Part shown: positions 32,900 to 42,590 of the stretch, piece by piece | Layout: each line of letters starts with the position of its first letter | How positions within the stretch are numbered: position 1 is the stretch's first letter | NCBI RefSeq assembly: GCF_007747445.1 | Contig: NZ_CP036425.1 | Location: 1,658,175 to 1,722,174 of the forward strand | Length of the DNA stretch: 64,000 bases | Direction of reading: 5' to 3' | Source: Poriferisphaera corsica | Lineage (GTDB): Bacteria; Planctomycetota; Phycisphaerae; Phycisphaerales; Phycisphaeraceae | Position numbers and translations under genes: made by a program | The notes under the pieces: generated by a model | What the model was told of the DNA's origin: nothing | The model's database searches: none | Seen by the model: only the letters and a program-made list of their open reading frames with translations

Positions 32900-34380
32900 A
32901 ATCAGTTCTGAACTGGACCAAATCAAATCCGATTAGTGTCGCTTCGATTTTTATCGTGATCACTTCATGCGTTATCTTCTACATGTTTGCCATCCAAGGT
33001 GGGGCAGATGTGCGCAAAAGAGCAAACGAATGGAATAAGCGGTTATCAGAAGTCGATCGGTTTATGCGTGCTAGCGTTGTAATCCCTTCGCCAGTAAGTG
33101 GTGAATCTGAGCAAATTTCTCCCATCACGATCAATGGCAAAGTGATTGATAAGATTCGTAATATCTATAGCAAAATTAATGATAGCTACGATTCGCTGTA
33201 TCAAGAGACTGTTGCGCGTAGTAAAGAGAATCATGAGTTGTTGATTCCTGAAATTTTTGATCCAAAGATGAAGGATAACCGTGATTTACCGTTTAAATTT
33301 CGCACGAAATATAAACAGGCATTTATTGATTTGTTAGCTCCTTTTGATCCCGCGATCGGTATACCACAGCTGAATGCAGGTCTGCCGCCTAGTGCAAATG
33401 ATCAAGCTATGGCAATCAAGGAAGCTCAAGAGAACTATATCGCTTCTGTGGAAGTAGCTCGTGGTACAGGCGGGGCGGGTACATTGACTTCCGAAGATCA
33501 AGAAAAGATTGTAGCAGCTCAACGTGAACGCCTGTTGGAAATGCTGCAGAATCAAGCATTGAATATCAATGTCTACGCTAGTACGAATTTTAATAGTCCA
33601 TTATTCCCATTCCAGATTGGTTCATGGGCGTTAGATACTTCTGGGCGTTCACCTGAGCCGTTTGAACTGTATGAAGGTCAAATGGAACTCTGGATTCAGC
33701 AAGATATTGCTTCTGCAATTGCGAAAGCAAATGGTATCTACCAAATGGATACGCAAGGCAATTTCCTGCGTGATTCTCAAGGCAATTTGATGTTAGATGA
33801 CAACAATAGTGTTCTAAATGCACCATTTAAGAACTTGAAAGTTGTTGAGATCGTTTCTGGCTATGTTGGTATTCAGAGTCGTGGCGGTATTACTGGTGAC
33901 AGTAATAAAAGATCAAATGCTGGTGGCCGTGGGCAAACTCCTCGGCGATCAGTGATTGCGTATAGTCCGCCAGCAGAAATGATGGATGATAATCCAGATC
34001 AGAAAATCAAAGAAAACTTCTATATTAGCCCGACGGGTCGTGCGAGTAATGCAGTTTACGATGTTCGCCACGTACGGATCGTTGCTGATGTAGATTATCA
34101 AGAATTGCCAGAAATTTTTGATGCATTCAACAAAGTCAACTTTATGACTGTTGTTGATTGTCAGATTTCTCAGATAGATGAGTATGAACTGCTCGCTCAA
34201 GGCTACATGTACGGTAGTTCTGATTGTGTGCAGATTGAAATGGTAGTCGAGAGTGTTTGGCTTCGTGAATTGACACGCGAATATATGCCTAACACCACAC
34301 TTGAGTACCTAGGGCTCAAAGAGCCTTCAAACCCAGATGCAGCAGGTAGAGGGATGATGTTTGGCCCGGGAATGTTCTAG
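32896..34380 (+). CDS. Amuc_1100-like pilus assembly protein (PilN/PilO analogue)
   Basis: Bitopic membrane protein: a short cytoplasmic start, one membrane helix (about residues 13-33, SVASIFIVITSCVIFYMFA), then a large extracytoplasmic part that begins with a predicted coiled coil (DVRKRANEWNKRLSEVDRF). The overall plan matches the Amuc_1100 family, which is structurally like PilN/PilO and follows pilM in Akkermansia and planctomycetes. The C-terminal domain (HVRIVADVDYQELPEIFDAF, then NKVNFMTVVDCQI) looks like the PilO-type ferredoxin-like fold. It ends in GMMFGPGMF, echoing the Met-Gly character of its neighbours. Translation is coupled to pilM by an ATGA overlap. Assignment is by organisation and layout more than by clear motifs. 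Confidence 0.75.
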
Positions 34381-34465
34381 TCATTTCCTCGGAACCATAC
34401 GACTCACCGAGCGTCTAAATTAGTAATACAAGATATCAAACGTCACATTTGAAGAGAGCTTCAAG

Positions 34466-36748
34466 ATGATGAAACCAAAAGATGCAGGCTTTTTTTCACT
34501 CCACATTGAGAAGATCATACTTCTGGTCGTCCTGCTGATTTGTGCTTTGCTTGCCATGAAGTATGTATTGACTTCACCTAATGCGATTACCATGAATAGG
34601 CAAAAGGTTGATGCGAATAAAGCATCATCAATGGTAGAAGAGAAAGCACAGCAACTACGTCGTGGTCTTGAAGGTGACGCTGAAGAAATCCCTGAGATTC
34701 ATACACCTGACTACAGCAAAGAGTTTAACAAGCGTTTGGGTGCTAGCGCGACAGCGATCGCAAGTAGCTTTAATCCGTTAGGGCAGCCCGGTACAGATGT
34801 AAATTTAACTCAAGATTCCAAGGATGTTCCAAGATATTATCTACCAAGCCCGCCAATGGCAGAATCTTTAGCGATACGTATTGGTAATGTGGTTCTTGGC
34901 AAGCTTAATAATGGTGATGTTGAGCGTGATATTCTGAAGCTGGTTCCAACAGGGAATGTATCGAACTTTCGTTATGCATCAGTAAAAGCAGAATTTCCAA
35001 TTGACAAATGGATCGAAAGACTCACCGCTGACATGGTTGATGCTGCGATGATGTCATACCAGTCAACTGTTCTAGATGAAAACGGAGCTCCACTTCTTGA
35101 TGAGAGCGGCAATGTCATTACTGAAACCAAGCAAATGCAGCCAATGCCTAAAGTTTGGTGGCAGCCCATGCTCGCAGTTACCGCTGTTGTCCTCGAGCGT
35201 GAAGAGCTAGACCCGTTAACAGGGAAATGGGGTAATCGTAGGTTGGTCACGAATATGCCAACACAGATTGCTTTCCGGCCAGATGATGCTCAATATAATG
35301 GTCAGAAAAGTATGCCGAAGCAAATGGCACAGCAAGTTGTGCGTGAGGTGAAAGTCAATCAAGTCGATGTATGTCGACCCGAATTTCTTCCAATGGAGTT
35401 TCCTTTGACTTGGCTTCCACCAGATGCGAAGAAGCTATCACCAGACGAAGAAAAAGAATTATTTAAAATTCGGCGTAAGATTGCGCGTTACGAGAAGCAG
35501 CTCACCAAAATTCAAGAGAATATGAAGCGCATGAAAGAGCGCGAAATGATGAGTCGCGAACGCAACACCAATAGTCGTGGTACGACCAATAGAAATAGCC
35601 GAAGCACACGCAGTAGCCGTAGCAGTCGTAGTACCGGCGGCGGAATGGAAGGCATGATGGGTGGCGGAGGTATGGAAGGCGTAGGCGGTCGATCCACACG
35701 CTCTCGTTCAAGGTCTACCTCCAGCCGCGGTTCATCTAATAATTCTCAAGCACAAAACCTGCAAGATCAAATGTTGCTTCTTAAAGAAAAGATGATTGAG
35801 GAAATTGAAAAGCGCGAAGTCTTGATGGGGCGCCGTGAAAAATATATGCCAGGCCAAAATAATAACAATGATATGTATGGAGCTGGTATGGCAGGCGGAA
35901 TGGGAATGGGAATGGGAATGGACATGGACATGGAAATGGGAATGGGAATGGGAATGGGAATGGGAATGGGAATGATGGGTGGTATGGGGCAACAAATGGG
36001 AATGGGCAGCTTTGGTCGATCGCAAAGCTTCTCTCGGCAGCTTTCAAATGCTGTTGAATCACAATATGAACAAAAAGAAGACGGTACACGTGTCATCAAA
36101 GTTTGGGCACACGATATCACGATTGAGCCAGGCAAGACCTATCGTTACCGTGTAATCGTTTCGATGCTGAATCCGTTGTTTGGCCAGCACCGAGTTGCAC
36201 CGGAGCAGAAAGACGAAAATTACTACAAGCTTACGCTCGCGCCAACTGAGGAAGAGCGTATGGCAGGTGAATGGACAGAAGCTGTTACACCAGATCCGCA
36301 GAGCTACTTCTTCTTGGTTGGCAATTCTTCGAACAATGCTCGTGTTGAAGTTTGGGCACTTAACAACGGTAAGTGGCTGAATAAAGAGTTTACCTTCGAG
36401 CCAGGTGATGCGATTAGTGGTTACATTGAAGTTGAGAACGAAGATGACGGTGATACACAACTTTTAGTGAGTAGTGGCTCTATCATGATTGATATGATTC
36501 AAGCTTCACAGGGTCGCGAGGCGCAGTTGCTGTATATCGACTCCAACTCGGATAAAATTGCGTATCGTGATGCGAACTCAGATAAGGACAGCCCAATTCG
36601 AGTGCGTATTCAGAATGAAGCGATTTCCTATGATGAACTGCTTATTGAGCAGGATCGTGAGAACACCAACTCACCTGCGAATATGATGGGGCCCGGAATG
36701 GATATGATGGGACCTGGTATGATGGGTGGCGAGATGGGGATGTATTAA
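34466..36748 (+). CDS. Pilus-operon membrane protein with RS-rich and Met-Gly-rich regions
   Basis: Third gene of the pilus-type operon. It has one N-terminal membrane helix (about residues 14-35, [20 protein letters not shown]) and a long extracytoplasmic part. The middle holds an Arg/Ser repeat region (about 364-432) interleaved with Gly-Met segments, then a Met-Gly tract (about 472-515) encoded by hexanucleotide repeats. A beta-rich domain follows ([20 protein letters not shown] onward), and the end is [14 protein letters not shown]. Position suggests an equivalent of Amuc_1099, a partner of the PilN/O-like protein, but I recognise no firm family. Start: ATG at 34466 with GAGAG upstream. 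No secretin, ATPase or pilin gene follows; a terminator does. Confidence 0.7.
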   Translation: MMKPKDAGFFSLHIEKIILLVVLLICALLAMKYVLTSPNAITMNRQKVDANKASSMVEEKAQQLRRGLEGDAEEIPEIHTPDYSKEFNKRLGASATAIASSFNPLGQPGTDVNLTQDSKDVPRYYLPSPPMAESLAIRIGNVVLGKLNNGDVERDILKLVPTGNVSNFRYASVKAEFPIDKWIERLTADMVDAAMMSYQSTVLDENGAPLLDESGNVITETKQMQPMPKVWWQPMLAVTAVVLEREELDPLTGKWGNRRLVTNMPTQIAFRPDDAQYNGQKSMPKQMAQQVVREVKVNQVDVCRPEFLPMEFPLTWLPPDAKKLSPDEEKELFKIRRKIARYEKQLTKIQENMKRMKEREMMSRERNTNSRGTTNRNSRSTRSSRSSRSTGGGMEGMMGGGGMEGVGGRSTRSRSRSTSSRGSSNNSQAQNLQDQMLLLKEKMIEEIEKREVLMGRREKYMPGQNNNNDMYGAGMAGGMGMGMGMDMDMEMGMGMGMGMGMGMMGGMGQQMGMGSFGRSQSFSRQLSNAVESQYEQKEDGTRVIKVWAHDITIEPGKTYRYRVIVSMLNPLFGQHRVAPEQKDENYYKLTLAPTEEERMAGEWTEAVTPDPQSYFFLVGNSSNNARVEVWALNNGKWLNKEFTFEPGDAISGYIEVENEDDGDTQLLVSSGSIMIDMIQASQGREAQLLYIDSNSDKIAYRDANSDKDSPIRVRIQNEAISYDELLIEQDRENTNSPANMMGPGMDMMGPGMMGGEMGMY
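35935..35970 (+). repeat. Six tandem AATGGG hexamers
   Basis: Perfect six-copy microsatellite in the Met-Gly tract of the third pilus gene, with a three-copy block at 35899-35916. Units are in frame, so copy-number change would alter tract length without breaking the protein. Confidence 0.92.
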
Positions 36749-36765
36749 ATTACTGAACGATGAGC

Positions 36766-36791
36766 AAAACCGTCGACTTAGACGGTTTTTT
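36766..36791 (+). terminator. Rho-independent terminator of the pilus operon
   Basis: AAAACCGTC pairs with GACGGTTTT around GACTTA, followed by further T. The A run on the other side may also help end the convergent minus-strand gene, whose stop lies at 36791. Confidence 0.88.
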
Positions 36792-37450
36792 TATGCGCCC
36801 ACTTGAACTAAGGCAATTGAGCAATAACCATTACCTGTTCTATCTGTAATCTTGAATGCTTCGATTTCAGGATATTGAATTGGCAATCCCAACAAAATGC
36901 ATTGATTATACCAAGCCGTGATATCATTCTTGGCGGTCTTGCGATCGGATGTGAAAAGTATTAGTAATAAACCACCATGAGACAATCGTTGTTCTTTCCA
37001 TATTTTTGCAATATCTGCAGGAACAGGTCGCCTCAAATCATTGCTATAGCGATTATGGATCGTACCTTCCGTAAATTGCTTAACGACTTTTACTTCCAAC
37101 CAATAAGCATCTTCTGGATCCGCAGCTTCTATCACATTGCTGAATAATGTTCCGATTAAATCATAGTCTTTCAATGGAGTATTATTTTTTGTGAGAACAA
37201 AGTCGCAGCGTTGCCCTTCGTTTTTACGTTTGAGTTGCCAGCTAGCCGGGTACCGAACTTCGCGCAGAACACCATAATTACTGTGTTGGAAAGCATCTTC
37301 GAGAATCTCGTGAAGTTTGATTTCTTTCCAGCTATCGAAACCATAGACAACTTGCTCAAGGTCATCCATATCACGTTGTTGTGTTAAACGTGATGTAATG
37401 TGCTGCAATATCTCAATGTTACACCAATCCATTGTATGCTCTCGCCTCAT
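36791..37450 (-). CDS. Hypothetical protein, possible PD-(D/E)XK nuclease fold
   Basis: I do not recognise a named family. About 219 residues, soluble, no signal peptide. The centre has the spacing of a PD-(D/E)XK nuclease core: an Asp in RCDFVLT (about Asp83) and, after a loop, WLEVKVV (Glu119, Lys121), preceded by a helix containing Glu (KEIKLHEILEDAFQ). The rest, with HGGLLLILFTSDRK, is compatible with the following strand and helix. The start is the ATG at 37450, overlapping the stop of the upstream CBS-domain gene by one base; an ATG at 37432 with GAGGCGAG before it is an alternative. It is the last gene of the three-gene minus-strand cluster. A DNA-related or other nuclease role is only suggested by the motif. 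Confidence 0.6.
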   Translation of the reverse strand: MRREHTMDWCNIEILQHITSRLTQQRDMDDLEQVVYGFDSWKEIKLHEILEDAFQHSNYGVLREVRYPASWQLKRKNEGQRCDFVLTKNNTPLKDYDLIGTLFSNVIEAADPEDAYWLEVKVVKQFTEGTIHNRYSNDLRRPVPADIAKIWKEQRLSHGGLLLILFTSDRKTAKNDITAWYNQCILLGLPIQYPEIEAFKITDRTGNGYCSIALVQVGA

Positions 37451-38454
37451 CAAAAATGGCTAATGCTTCCCGTAATTGGCTCAATAAGATCTTTGACAGT
37501 CACGATACCAAGAGGTTTGTTCATTGAGGAGCAAATTATGCCCATATATCGGTGATGATGCTGCAAGGCTTTTAGGCCGTCACGAACACTGGTGTTTTGA
37601 TTGATCTGAAATGGCTTCAACATTAAATCTCGAATCGGTGGGCATGTATCAGCATTATGTATTAATACATCATTAATGAGTAACACACCAATAACATGAT
37701 TGCTATCATTAATAACCGGATATCTTGATCCTCGGTTTTTTCTAGCAAAATCCCACAGTACTTCTGGTTTTGAATCAATATGTACTGTCATAACATCATG
37801 CCATGGCACCATTTTTTGGTCTACGGTTATTTCAGACATCGCAAGTACACGTCCTGCCATTTCCGAAATGTCATCGCTCAGTAAACCGTATCCTACACTT
37901 TCTTTAACAAGTAATTCGATATGATGTCGTGGTTGATTTCGTGGATTAAATGTTTGAACATCAGCGGAACTTCGGAAGAGCTTCATAAGACAGTGTGTGA
38001 AACCACTGACGAGAGGCACGAAGCCAAGCGAGGTAAAAGCAATCTTGGATCCTCGTAGTATGTTGTAAAAACGATAAACCAATTTATCTGGATGAGCCGC
38101 AAATAGATCTTTTGGAAGTGTTTCACCAAAAACAAAAAGGATAGGTGTTACGATTAGTGTATTCAGAAGGATTGATTGCCATTCATTATATCCCCACAAC
38201 GATAATATCACGGCCAGTGCCGCTGTACCTAACTGATTCGTTGCGTTGTTGCCAATCAATAAGGTACTAAGCAGCGTACTTTGGTTCGTTAGCAGTTTAT
38301 CGATTGATCGGGCACGTTTGCTTCCTCGCTGAGTTTCGATATGAAGCATAACTCTATTCAAACGATAGACGCCGGTTTCCAAACCCGAGTAGATAGCAGA
38401 ACCCATGAACCCCAGAAGCATCATACATGTCCAGAAAATCAATTCATGATTCAT
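37450..38454 (-). CDS. CNNM transmembrane / CBS domain protein (HlyC/CorC family), short form
   Basis: Membrane protein of the DUF21 (CNNM) family, related to magnesium/cobalt efflux proteins. An N-terminal domain of three or four helices begins LIFWTCMMLLGFMGSAIYSG and includes SGLETGVYRLN. It is followed by a pair of CBS domains (MVPWHDVMTVHIDSKPEVLW and SRYPVINDSNHVIGVLLIND). The C-terminal CorC_HlyC domain of its neighbour is missing. The ATG at 38454 has AAGGAG nine bases upstream, giving 334 residues. It overlaps the stop of the longer CNNM gene by 11 bases, so the two are coexpressed and may form a heteromer. Transport substrate unknown. Confidence 0.87.
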   Translation of the reverse strand: MNHELIFWTCMMLLGFMGSAIYSGLETGVYRLNRVMLHIETQRGSKRARSIDKLLTNQSTLLSTLLIGNNATNQLGTAALAVILSLWGYNEWQSILLNTLIVTPILFVFGETLPKDLFAAHPDKLVYRFYNILRGSKIAFTSLGFVPLVSGFTHCLMKLFRSSADVQTFNPRNQPRHHIELLVKESVGYGLLSDDISEMAGRVLAMSEITVDQKMVPWHDVMTVHIDSKPEVLWDFARKNRGSRYPVINDSNHVIGVLLINDVLIHNADTCPPIRDLMLKPFQINQNTSVRDGLKALQHHHRYMGIICSSMNKPLGIVTVKDLIEPITGSISHF

Positions 38455-39763
38455 GGTTACCAACTCCTTCTGCATGTAAGCTTACGGTAACCCATCGAAC
38501 CCGATTTTTTTCAACTTCTTCAACACGAATTACGATGTTCTCGATCGATATTTCATCGCCAATGACAGCCAATCGTCCTAGTGCAGCTAGCACCAAACCA
38601 GCTATCGTCGTTACTTCATCTAATGCCCCATATTGCTTAACAAAATCGCTACCCCCAAATAATCCTTGCCAATCGTATACCGGTAAATCAGCACTAACTC
38701 GCCACTTCCCTTCAGTTTCTTGTATAACTTCAGGTCCGCCGTTTTGTTCATAGCCACCAGCAATCTCACCGACCATATGCTCAACAATATCTTCGATTGT
38801 GATCAGACCGGCAGTGCCGCCATACTCATCAACGACGATGGCAAAGCTTTTATCATTCTCACGTAAATAACGCAATAGCTCATCTGCGCGTTGTTGTTCT
38901 GGAACAAACAATACATCTTCGGTCATACTTTTAATATCATTTGCGTAACGTGGTTTATTAAGTAGCGCACGTCGACTTGGTATTACACCAAGGATTTTAT
39001 CCAAATTACCTTCATATATCGGGATGTAGCGAAGTTTGGTTTCTTTGATGATATCTATAAGTTCTGAAGCTTCTACAGCTGAATTAAATGCGATGACATC
39101 GACTCGTGGTACCATCAGATCTCTAACTTTGATTTGAGCTAGCTCAAATACTTGTTGCAGCAAATCTTCTTCATCACGATCAATTACACCACGTCGCTGG
39201 CTAAGTTGTAGCAATGATTCTAATTCAGCTGGGCTCATCTCGAAGCCAGCTTCACGGGGTGCGATCAGTCTTGCAAGTGGTGTTATTACAAACCATGCGG
39301 CAAACCATCGAACCGGCGCAATCGTACGATGGACAAGATACAATGGTAGTGCAATCAATTTTGCGAAAGTTAAGCTCGCTCTGATTGCAATCATTTTTGG
39401 CAAAACCTCACCAAACAAAATAATTGCCAACAATGATCCGATTGTGATTAATGGGATCATCCAATTATTCAGAACCCCGAGATCAATTTTCGTCGCATAA
39501 AGTGATAAAGCTGAGCTAATCGCAAAGTAGCTCACATTGACGGTCATGTTGCCTAATAGAAGTGTGATTAATATTTGGCGTGTTTCACTCAGCAGCAGAG
39601 TAATAAGTTTTCCAGATGCGCCACTTCTGGGTAGCTGCATTCGTTCCAATTTCGTCAAATTGAATAAAGCAGTTTCGCTTCCACTAAAAAACGCGCTCAA
39701 TACCAGCAATATCGGCAGAGCCAATATCATCAGCGTGATACCTATCTGCGCTTGTATTTCCAT
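38444..39763 (-). CDS. CNNM transmembrane / CBS / CorC-HlyC domain protein
   Basis: Full-length member of the hemolysin-C/CorC family, linked in other bacteria to magnesium or cobalt efflux. N-terminal DUF21 membrane domain with FFSGSETALFNLTKLERM, then a CBS pair (VPRVDVIAFNSAVEASELID; SFAIVVDEYGGTAGLITIED). The C-terminal CorC_HlyC domain (about residues 330-430) includes GKWRVSADLPVYDW and TIAGLVLAALGRL. 439 residues is typical. The gene is first in a three-gene minus-strand cluster. The actual ion is not evident from sequence. Confidence 0.92.
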   Translation of the reverse strand: MEIQAQIGITLMILALPILLVLSAFFSGSETALFNLTKLERMQLPRSGASGKLITLLLSETRQILITLLLGNMTVNVSYFAISSALSLYATKIDLGVLNNWMIPLITIGSLLAIILFGEVLPKMIAIRASLTFAKLIALPLYLVHRTIAPVRWFAAWFVITPLARLIAPREAGFEMSPAELESLLQLSQRRGVIDRDEEDLLQQVFELAQIKVRDLMVPRVDVIAFNSAVEASELIDIIKETKLRYIPIYEGNLDKILGVIPSRRALLNKPRYANDIKSMTEDVLFVPEQQRADELLRYLRENDKSFAIVVDEYGGTAGLITIEDIVEHMVGEIAGGYEQNGGPEVIQETEGKWRVSADLPVYDWQGLFGGSDFVKQYGALDEVTTIAGLVLAALGRLAVIGDEISIENIVIRVEEVEKNRVRWVTVSLHAEGVGNHES

Positions 39764-39847
39764 AACTGACGTAACGGGTTAGTCCCCGCTCAAGCCTCCA
39801 TGCCGACAACATGATTTAGACGAAATAGGTGATCTATAATACGTTGC

Positions 39848-40951
39848 CTAGCTATCACTATTTCTCATGGCCGTATTAATATCTTGGTTTGATATGATCG
39901 AGCTATCGCGCCCAACCCATTTGTGTTCCTTAATCGCTTGCACAACTCGCTCAGCCGCATCAACCGCAGCATACCCATCCAATGCGGTCACAGCTGGTGT
40001 GTGCTTATTAACAGCTGCATGCAAGAATGCTGTAGCCTGTGCTGTTAATGGGTCTTCATCGCCGCCCAGAACATCCATATCAAGTTCCTCAATATCAATC
40101 ATTTCTGTGTAATCAAGATCAGAGAGGTCTTTACCCGCACCAAGCTGATCGCGAACCTCGGCAAGAACATTGATATTTGCTTTAGAAGATCTCACCGCTA
40201 TCCCACTGCGTGAGGCATAATTTAAGCTGACATACCCTTGTTCGCTGAACAGTCTAAGCTTACGTTCTGTTTTAAGCGCGAGCCTGGATGCCGTTAAATT
40301 TGCCACGCAACCACTTTCGAAAACGATCCGAGCAGAGCAAACGTCTTCTTGCTCACCAAGTACCGATACGCCTGTTGCATCGACCTGTCGTATTGGCGAT
40401 TTGGCAAACATTAAAATAATGTCCAAATCATGGATCATCATGTCCATCACAACACCGACGTCCAACGATCGGAATGTCATCGGACTCACGCGATCCACCT
40501 CGATATAGCGAGGTGTTAGATCCATCGCAGAGACCGTTCTAACTGCGGGATTAAATCGCTCAGTATGTCCCACTTGTAAAACTGTTCCGCAGCCTTCAGC
40601 ATATTCTGCCAACCCACGCGCTTCAGCGACACTCTGTGCCAATGGCTTTTCAATTAAACAAGCGATCCCTGCTTTCAGAAGCGGCTTAGCCGCCTCTGTG
40701 TGGTAAATCGTAGGCACAGCCACACTCACACCCTGTAGGCTTGGCTCGTTCGCCATAAGCTCTTCTACGCTCGTATAAGCCTTGCATCCATACTCATCTG
40801 CGACTGTTTCTGCACGATCCTCATCTTGATCCACAACAGCAACGAGGTTCGCAATGTCCATATTGTGATATGTCCGTGCGTGATGACGACCCATTCGCCC
40901 AACACCGACAACAGCCACATCAACCGGTTTTTCGATCTTATCCATGTCCAT
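39848..40951 (-). CDS. Gfo/Idh/MocA-family NAD(P)-dependent oxidoreductase
   Basis: Oxidises or reduces a sugar or sugar-nucleotide hydroxyl. The N-terminal Rossmann fold has VVGVGRMGRHHARTY, and the conserved catalytic-region motif EKPLAQS follows at about residue 97. The C-terminal alpha/beta domain begins around GHTERFNPAV, and HDLDIILMF supplies family-conserved residues near the active site. The pattern VGHTERFNPAV resembles UDP-sugar dehydrogenases of this family (such as UDP-GlcNAc 3-dehydrogenase), but the substrate remains uncertain. The start is ATG at 40951 or 40945. It is divergent from pdxA with a 129-base gap. Confidence 0.88.
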   Translation of the reverse strand: MDMDKIEKPVDVAVVGVGRMGRHHARTYHNMDIANLVAVVDQDEDRAETVADEYGCKAYTSVEELMANEPSLQGVSVAVPTIYHTEAAKPLLKAGIACLIEKPLAQSVAEARGLAEYAEGCGTVLQVGHTERFNPAVRTVSAMDLTPRYIEVDRVSPMTFRSLDVGVVMDMMIHDLDIILMFAKSPIRQVDATGVSVLGEQEDVCSARIVFESGCVANLTASRLALKTERKLRLFSEQGYVSLNYASRSGIAVRSSKANINVLAEVRDQLGAGKDLSDLDYTEMIDIEELDMDVLGGDEDPLTAQATAFLHAAVNKHTPAVTALDGYAAVDAAERVVQAIKEHKWVGRDSSIISNQDINTAMRNSDS

Positions 40952-41080
40952 ATCCTACGGTACATCCCCCCTGACTGCGAGTCCTCTAAACCCTTATTAG
41001 GACAACTATGGATAACCCCTCAATCATGTCTCACCCTTAGATTCGCAGCAATCTCCTAATCTTCGTGATAACATACATAA

Positions 41081-42151
41081 ATGGTTCAAAATACCCCTGA
41101 CAACCCAGCTCCCCAGCCTGTCCGCAAGCCTGTCATCGGCATTACACTAGGTGATCCTGCAGGTATCGGCCCCGAAATCATCGTCAAGGCACTTGCTGAT
41201 CCCGCGATCAGAAAGCTTGGCCGTTTCGTTATTTATGGCCTCAATGAACTGCTTCACTACGCAGCTGATCTCGCTGAAATCGAGCCTTTCTGGTGGCGGC
41301 TCCAGCATGACTCTGAACGCGCAACTTACTCTCTTGTCCACGATATCGTCTGCTTGGATTTTGATGAACATTCCATGCTCGCTTCACCGTATCGCAAGGC
41401 CTCTAGGCAAGGTGGCCAAGCTTCGTTGGCCTTTCTAGAGGAAGCGGTCAACGCTGCACAGCGCCCGATCGAGCAAGGCGGCATCGATGCCCTCGTGACT
41501 GCCCCAATCTGCAAAGAATCATGGACGCTCGCAGGCGCCCGTTTCCCTGGCCACACGGAATTTCTACAGCATCGCACAAAATCTAAACGCGTTGCCATGA
41601 TGTTTCACTCCCCACAACTCAATGTCGTACTTGCTACGATCCACATTCCTCTTATGGATGTCCGTAATGTCCTCACTATCGGTAAAGTCTTTGACCCAAT
41701 CGATCTTGCGAATGAATCTCTTAAAAAATTCGGCATCAAGAATCCCAAAATCGCTGTTTGTGGCCTAAACCCTCACGCATCCGAGAACGGTCAGTTCGGC
41801 GATGAGGAAGCTCGCATCATCGAGCCTGCTATTGAGCACGCGAGAAAATTTGGCATTGACGCACACGGGCCATTTCCTGGCGATACGATTTTTATCCAAG
41901 CCGTCAAAGGAAAGTACGACCTAGTTGTTGCCATGTATCACGATCAAGGCCTCATCCCACTAAAACTTCTCGCATTCGATGAAGCCGTCAACATGACACT
42001 CGGCCTCCCCATCATTCGCACCTCGCCTGACCATGGCACAGCATTTGATATTGCAGGCAAAAATATAGCCTCCCCAGATTCCATTAAATCTGCCATCAAT
42101 CTTGCCGCTAAATACGCTGCAACCCGCATCGCGGAACAAGCTAAAGCATGA
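41081..42151 (+). CDS. pdxA: 4-hydroxythreonine-4-phosphate dehydrogenase
   Basis: NAD-dependent enzyme of pyridoxal 5'-phosphate synthesis by the DXP-dependent route. Family motifs are clear: ITLGDPAGIGPEI at the start, FPGHTEFL in the middle and MYHDQGLIPLKLLAFDEAVN with SPDHGTAFDIAGK near the end, which supply the metal-binding His and Asp residues. 356 residues is slightly longer than usual because of a short N-terminal extension (QNTPDNPAPQPVRKP). It is followed closely by an FmdB-like gene. No other pyridoxine gene is in the window. Confidence 0.95.
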   Translation: MVQNTPDNPAPQPVRKPVIGITLGDPAGIGPEIIVKALADPAIRKLGRFVIYGLNELLHYAADLAEIEPFWWRLQHDSERATYSLVHDIVCLDFDEHSMLASPYRKASRQGGQASLAFLEEAVNAAQRPIEQGGIDALVTAPICKESWTLAGARFPGHTEFLQHRTKSKRVAMMFHSPQLNVVLATIHIPLMDVRNVLTIGKVFDPIDLANESLKKFGIKNPKIAVCGLNPHASENGQFGDEEARIIEPAIEHARKFGIDAHGPFPGDTIFIQAVKGKYDLVVAMYHDQGLIPLKLLAFDEAVNMTLGLPIIRTSPDHGTAFDIAGKNIASPDSIKSAINLAAKYAATRIAEQAKA

Positions 42152-42201
42152 CTTTTTCGCAAGTTTTGCCTAGTGCCACCCCCGCAAACTATAATTCAGC
42201 T

Positions 42202-42501
42202 ATGCCAACATACGTATACGAAGTCATTCTTGAAGACGATGAGCAAGGTCAGGTTTTCGAAGTTACTCAGAAAATGAGTGACCCACCACTTACCGAGCAC
42301 CCCGTTACAGGTCAGCCCGTTCGACGCATCATCCAAGCCCCCAGCATTGGTGGTAAGCATATCGACATTGGCAATACAAAAAATATTTCCGATGATAAAC
42401 TCGGCAAACTCGGCTTCACGAAATATGTGAAAACCGATACAGGTAAATATGAGAAGACTGTCGGTACAGGTCCTCAAAAAATCCATCACAAACGAGATTA
42501 G
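42202..42501 (+). CDS. FmdB-like small protein lacking the zinc-ribbon cysteines
   Basis: Related to the FmdB/CxxC_CxxC_SSSS putative regulatory family by its start MPTYVYEV and by FEVTQKMSDPPLTEHP followed by VRRIIQAP. These align with MPTYxYxC, FxxxQxxxDPPLxxCP and VRRLI of normal FmdB proteins. All four cysteines of the zinc ribbon are absent, replaced by an acidic insert (LEDDEQG) and by HPVTG. The C-terminal half (LGFTKYVKTDTGKYEKT) is basic. The ATG at 42202 aligns with the family start; the frame is open to 42148, overlapping pdxA. 99 residues. Function unknown; metal binding is unlikely. Confidence 0.75.
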   Translation: MPTYVYEVILEDDEQGQVFEVTQKMSDPPLTEHPVTGQPVRRIIQAPSIGGKHIDIGNTKNISDDKLGKLGFTKYVKTDTGKYEKTVGTGPQKIHHKRD

Positions 42502-42525
42502 CTTTTCCATCTTTAATTCAAGCGA

Positions 42526-42559
42526 AAAAAAGCCCACACATATAAGTATGGGCTTTTTT
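42526..42559. terminator. Bidirectional terminator between the FmdB-like gene and the MalG-like gene
   Basis: AAAAAAGCCCA (42526-42536) pairs with TGGGCTTTTTT (42549-42559) across a 12-base loop. It lies between convergent genes and can end both. Confidence 0.88.
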
Positions 42560-42590
42560 ATAATGTATATCCAAAAATAGAGTCAGGTAC

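Noticed and set aside
35732-36135. Minus-strand frames rich in His-Ser or Phe-Pro repeats
   Set aside because: They are antisense readings of the Met-Gly hexamer tract.
42560-42570. ATAATGTATAT, identical to the core of the E. coli dif site, in a convergent intergenic region near the skew transition
   Set aside because: Only the left half and centre match; the XerD arm (CCAAAAATAG) does not. A chance AT-rich match is more likely without a genome-wide dif search.
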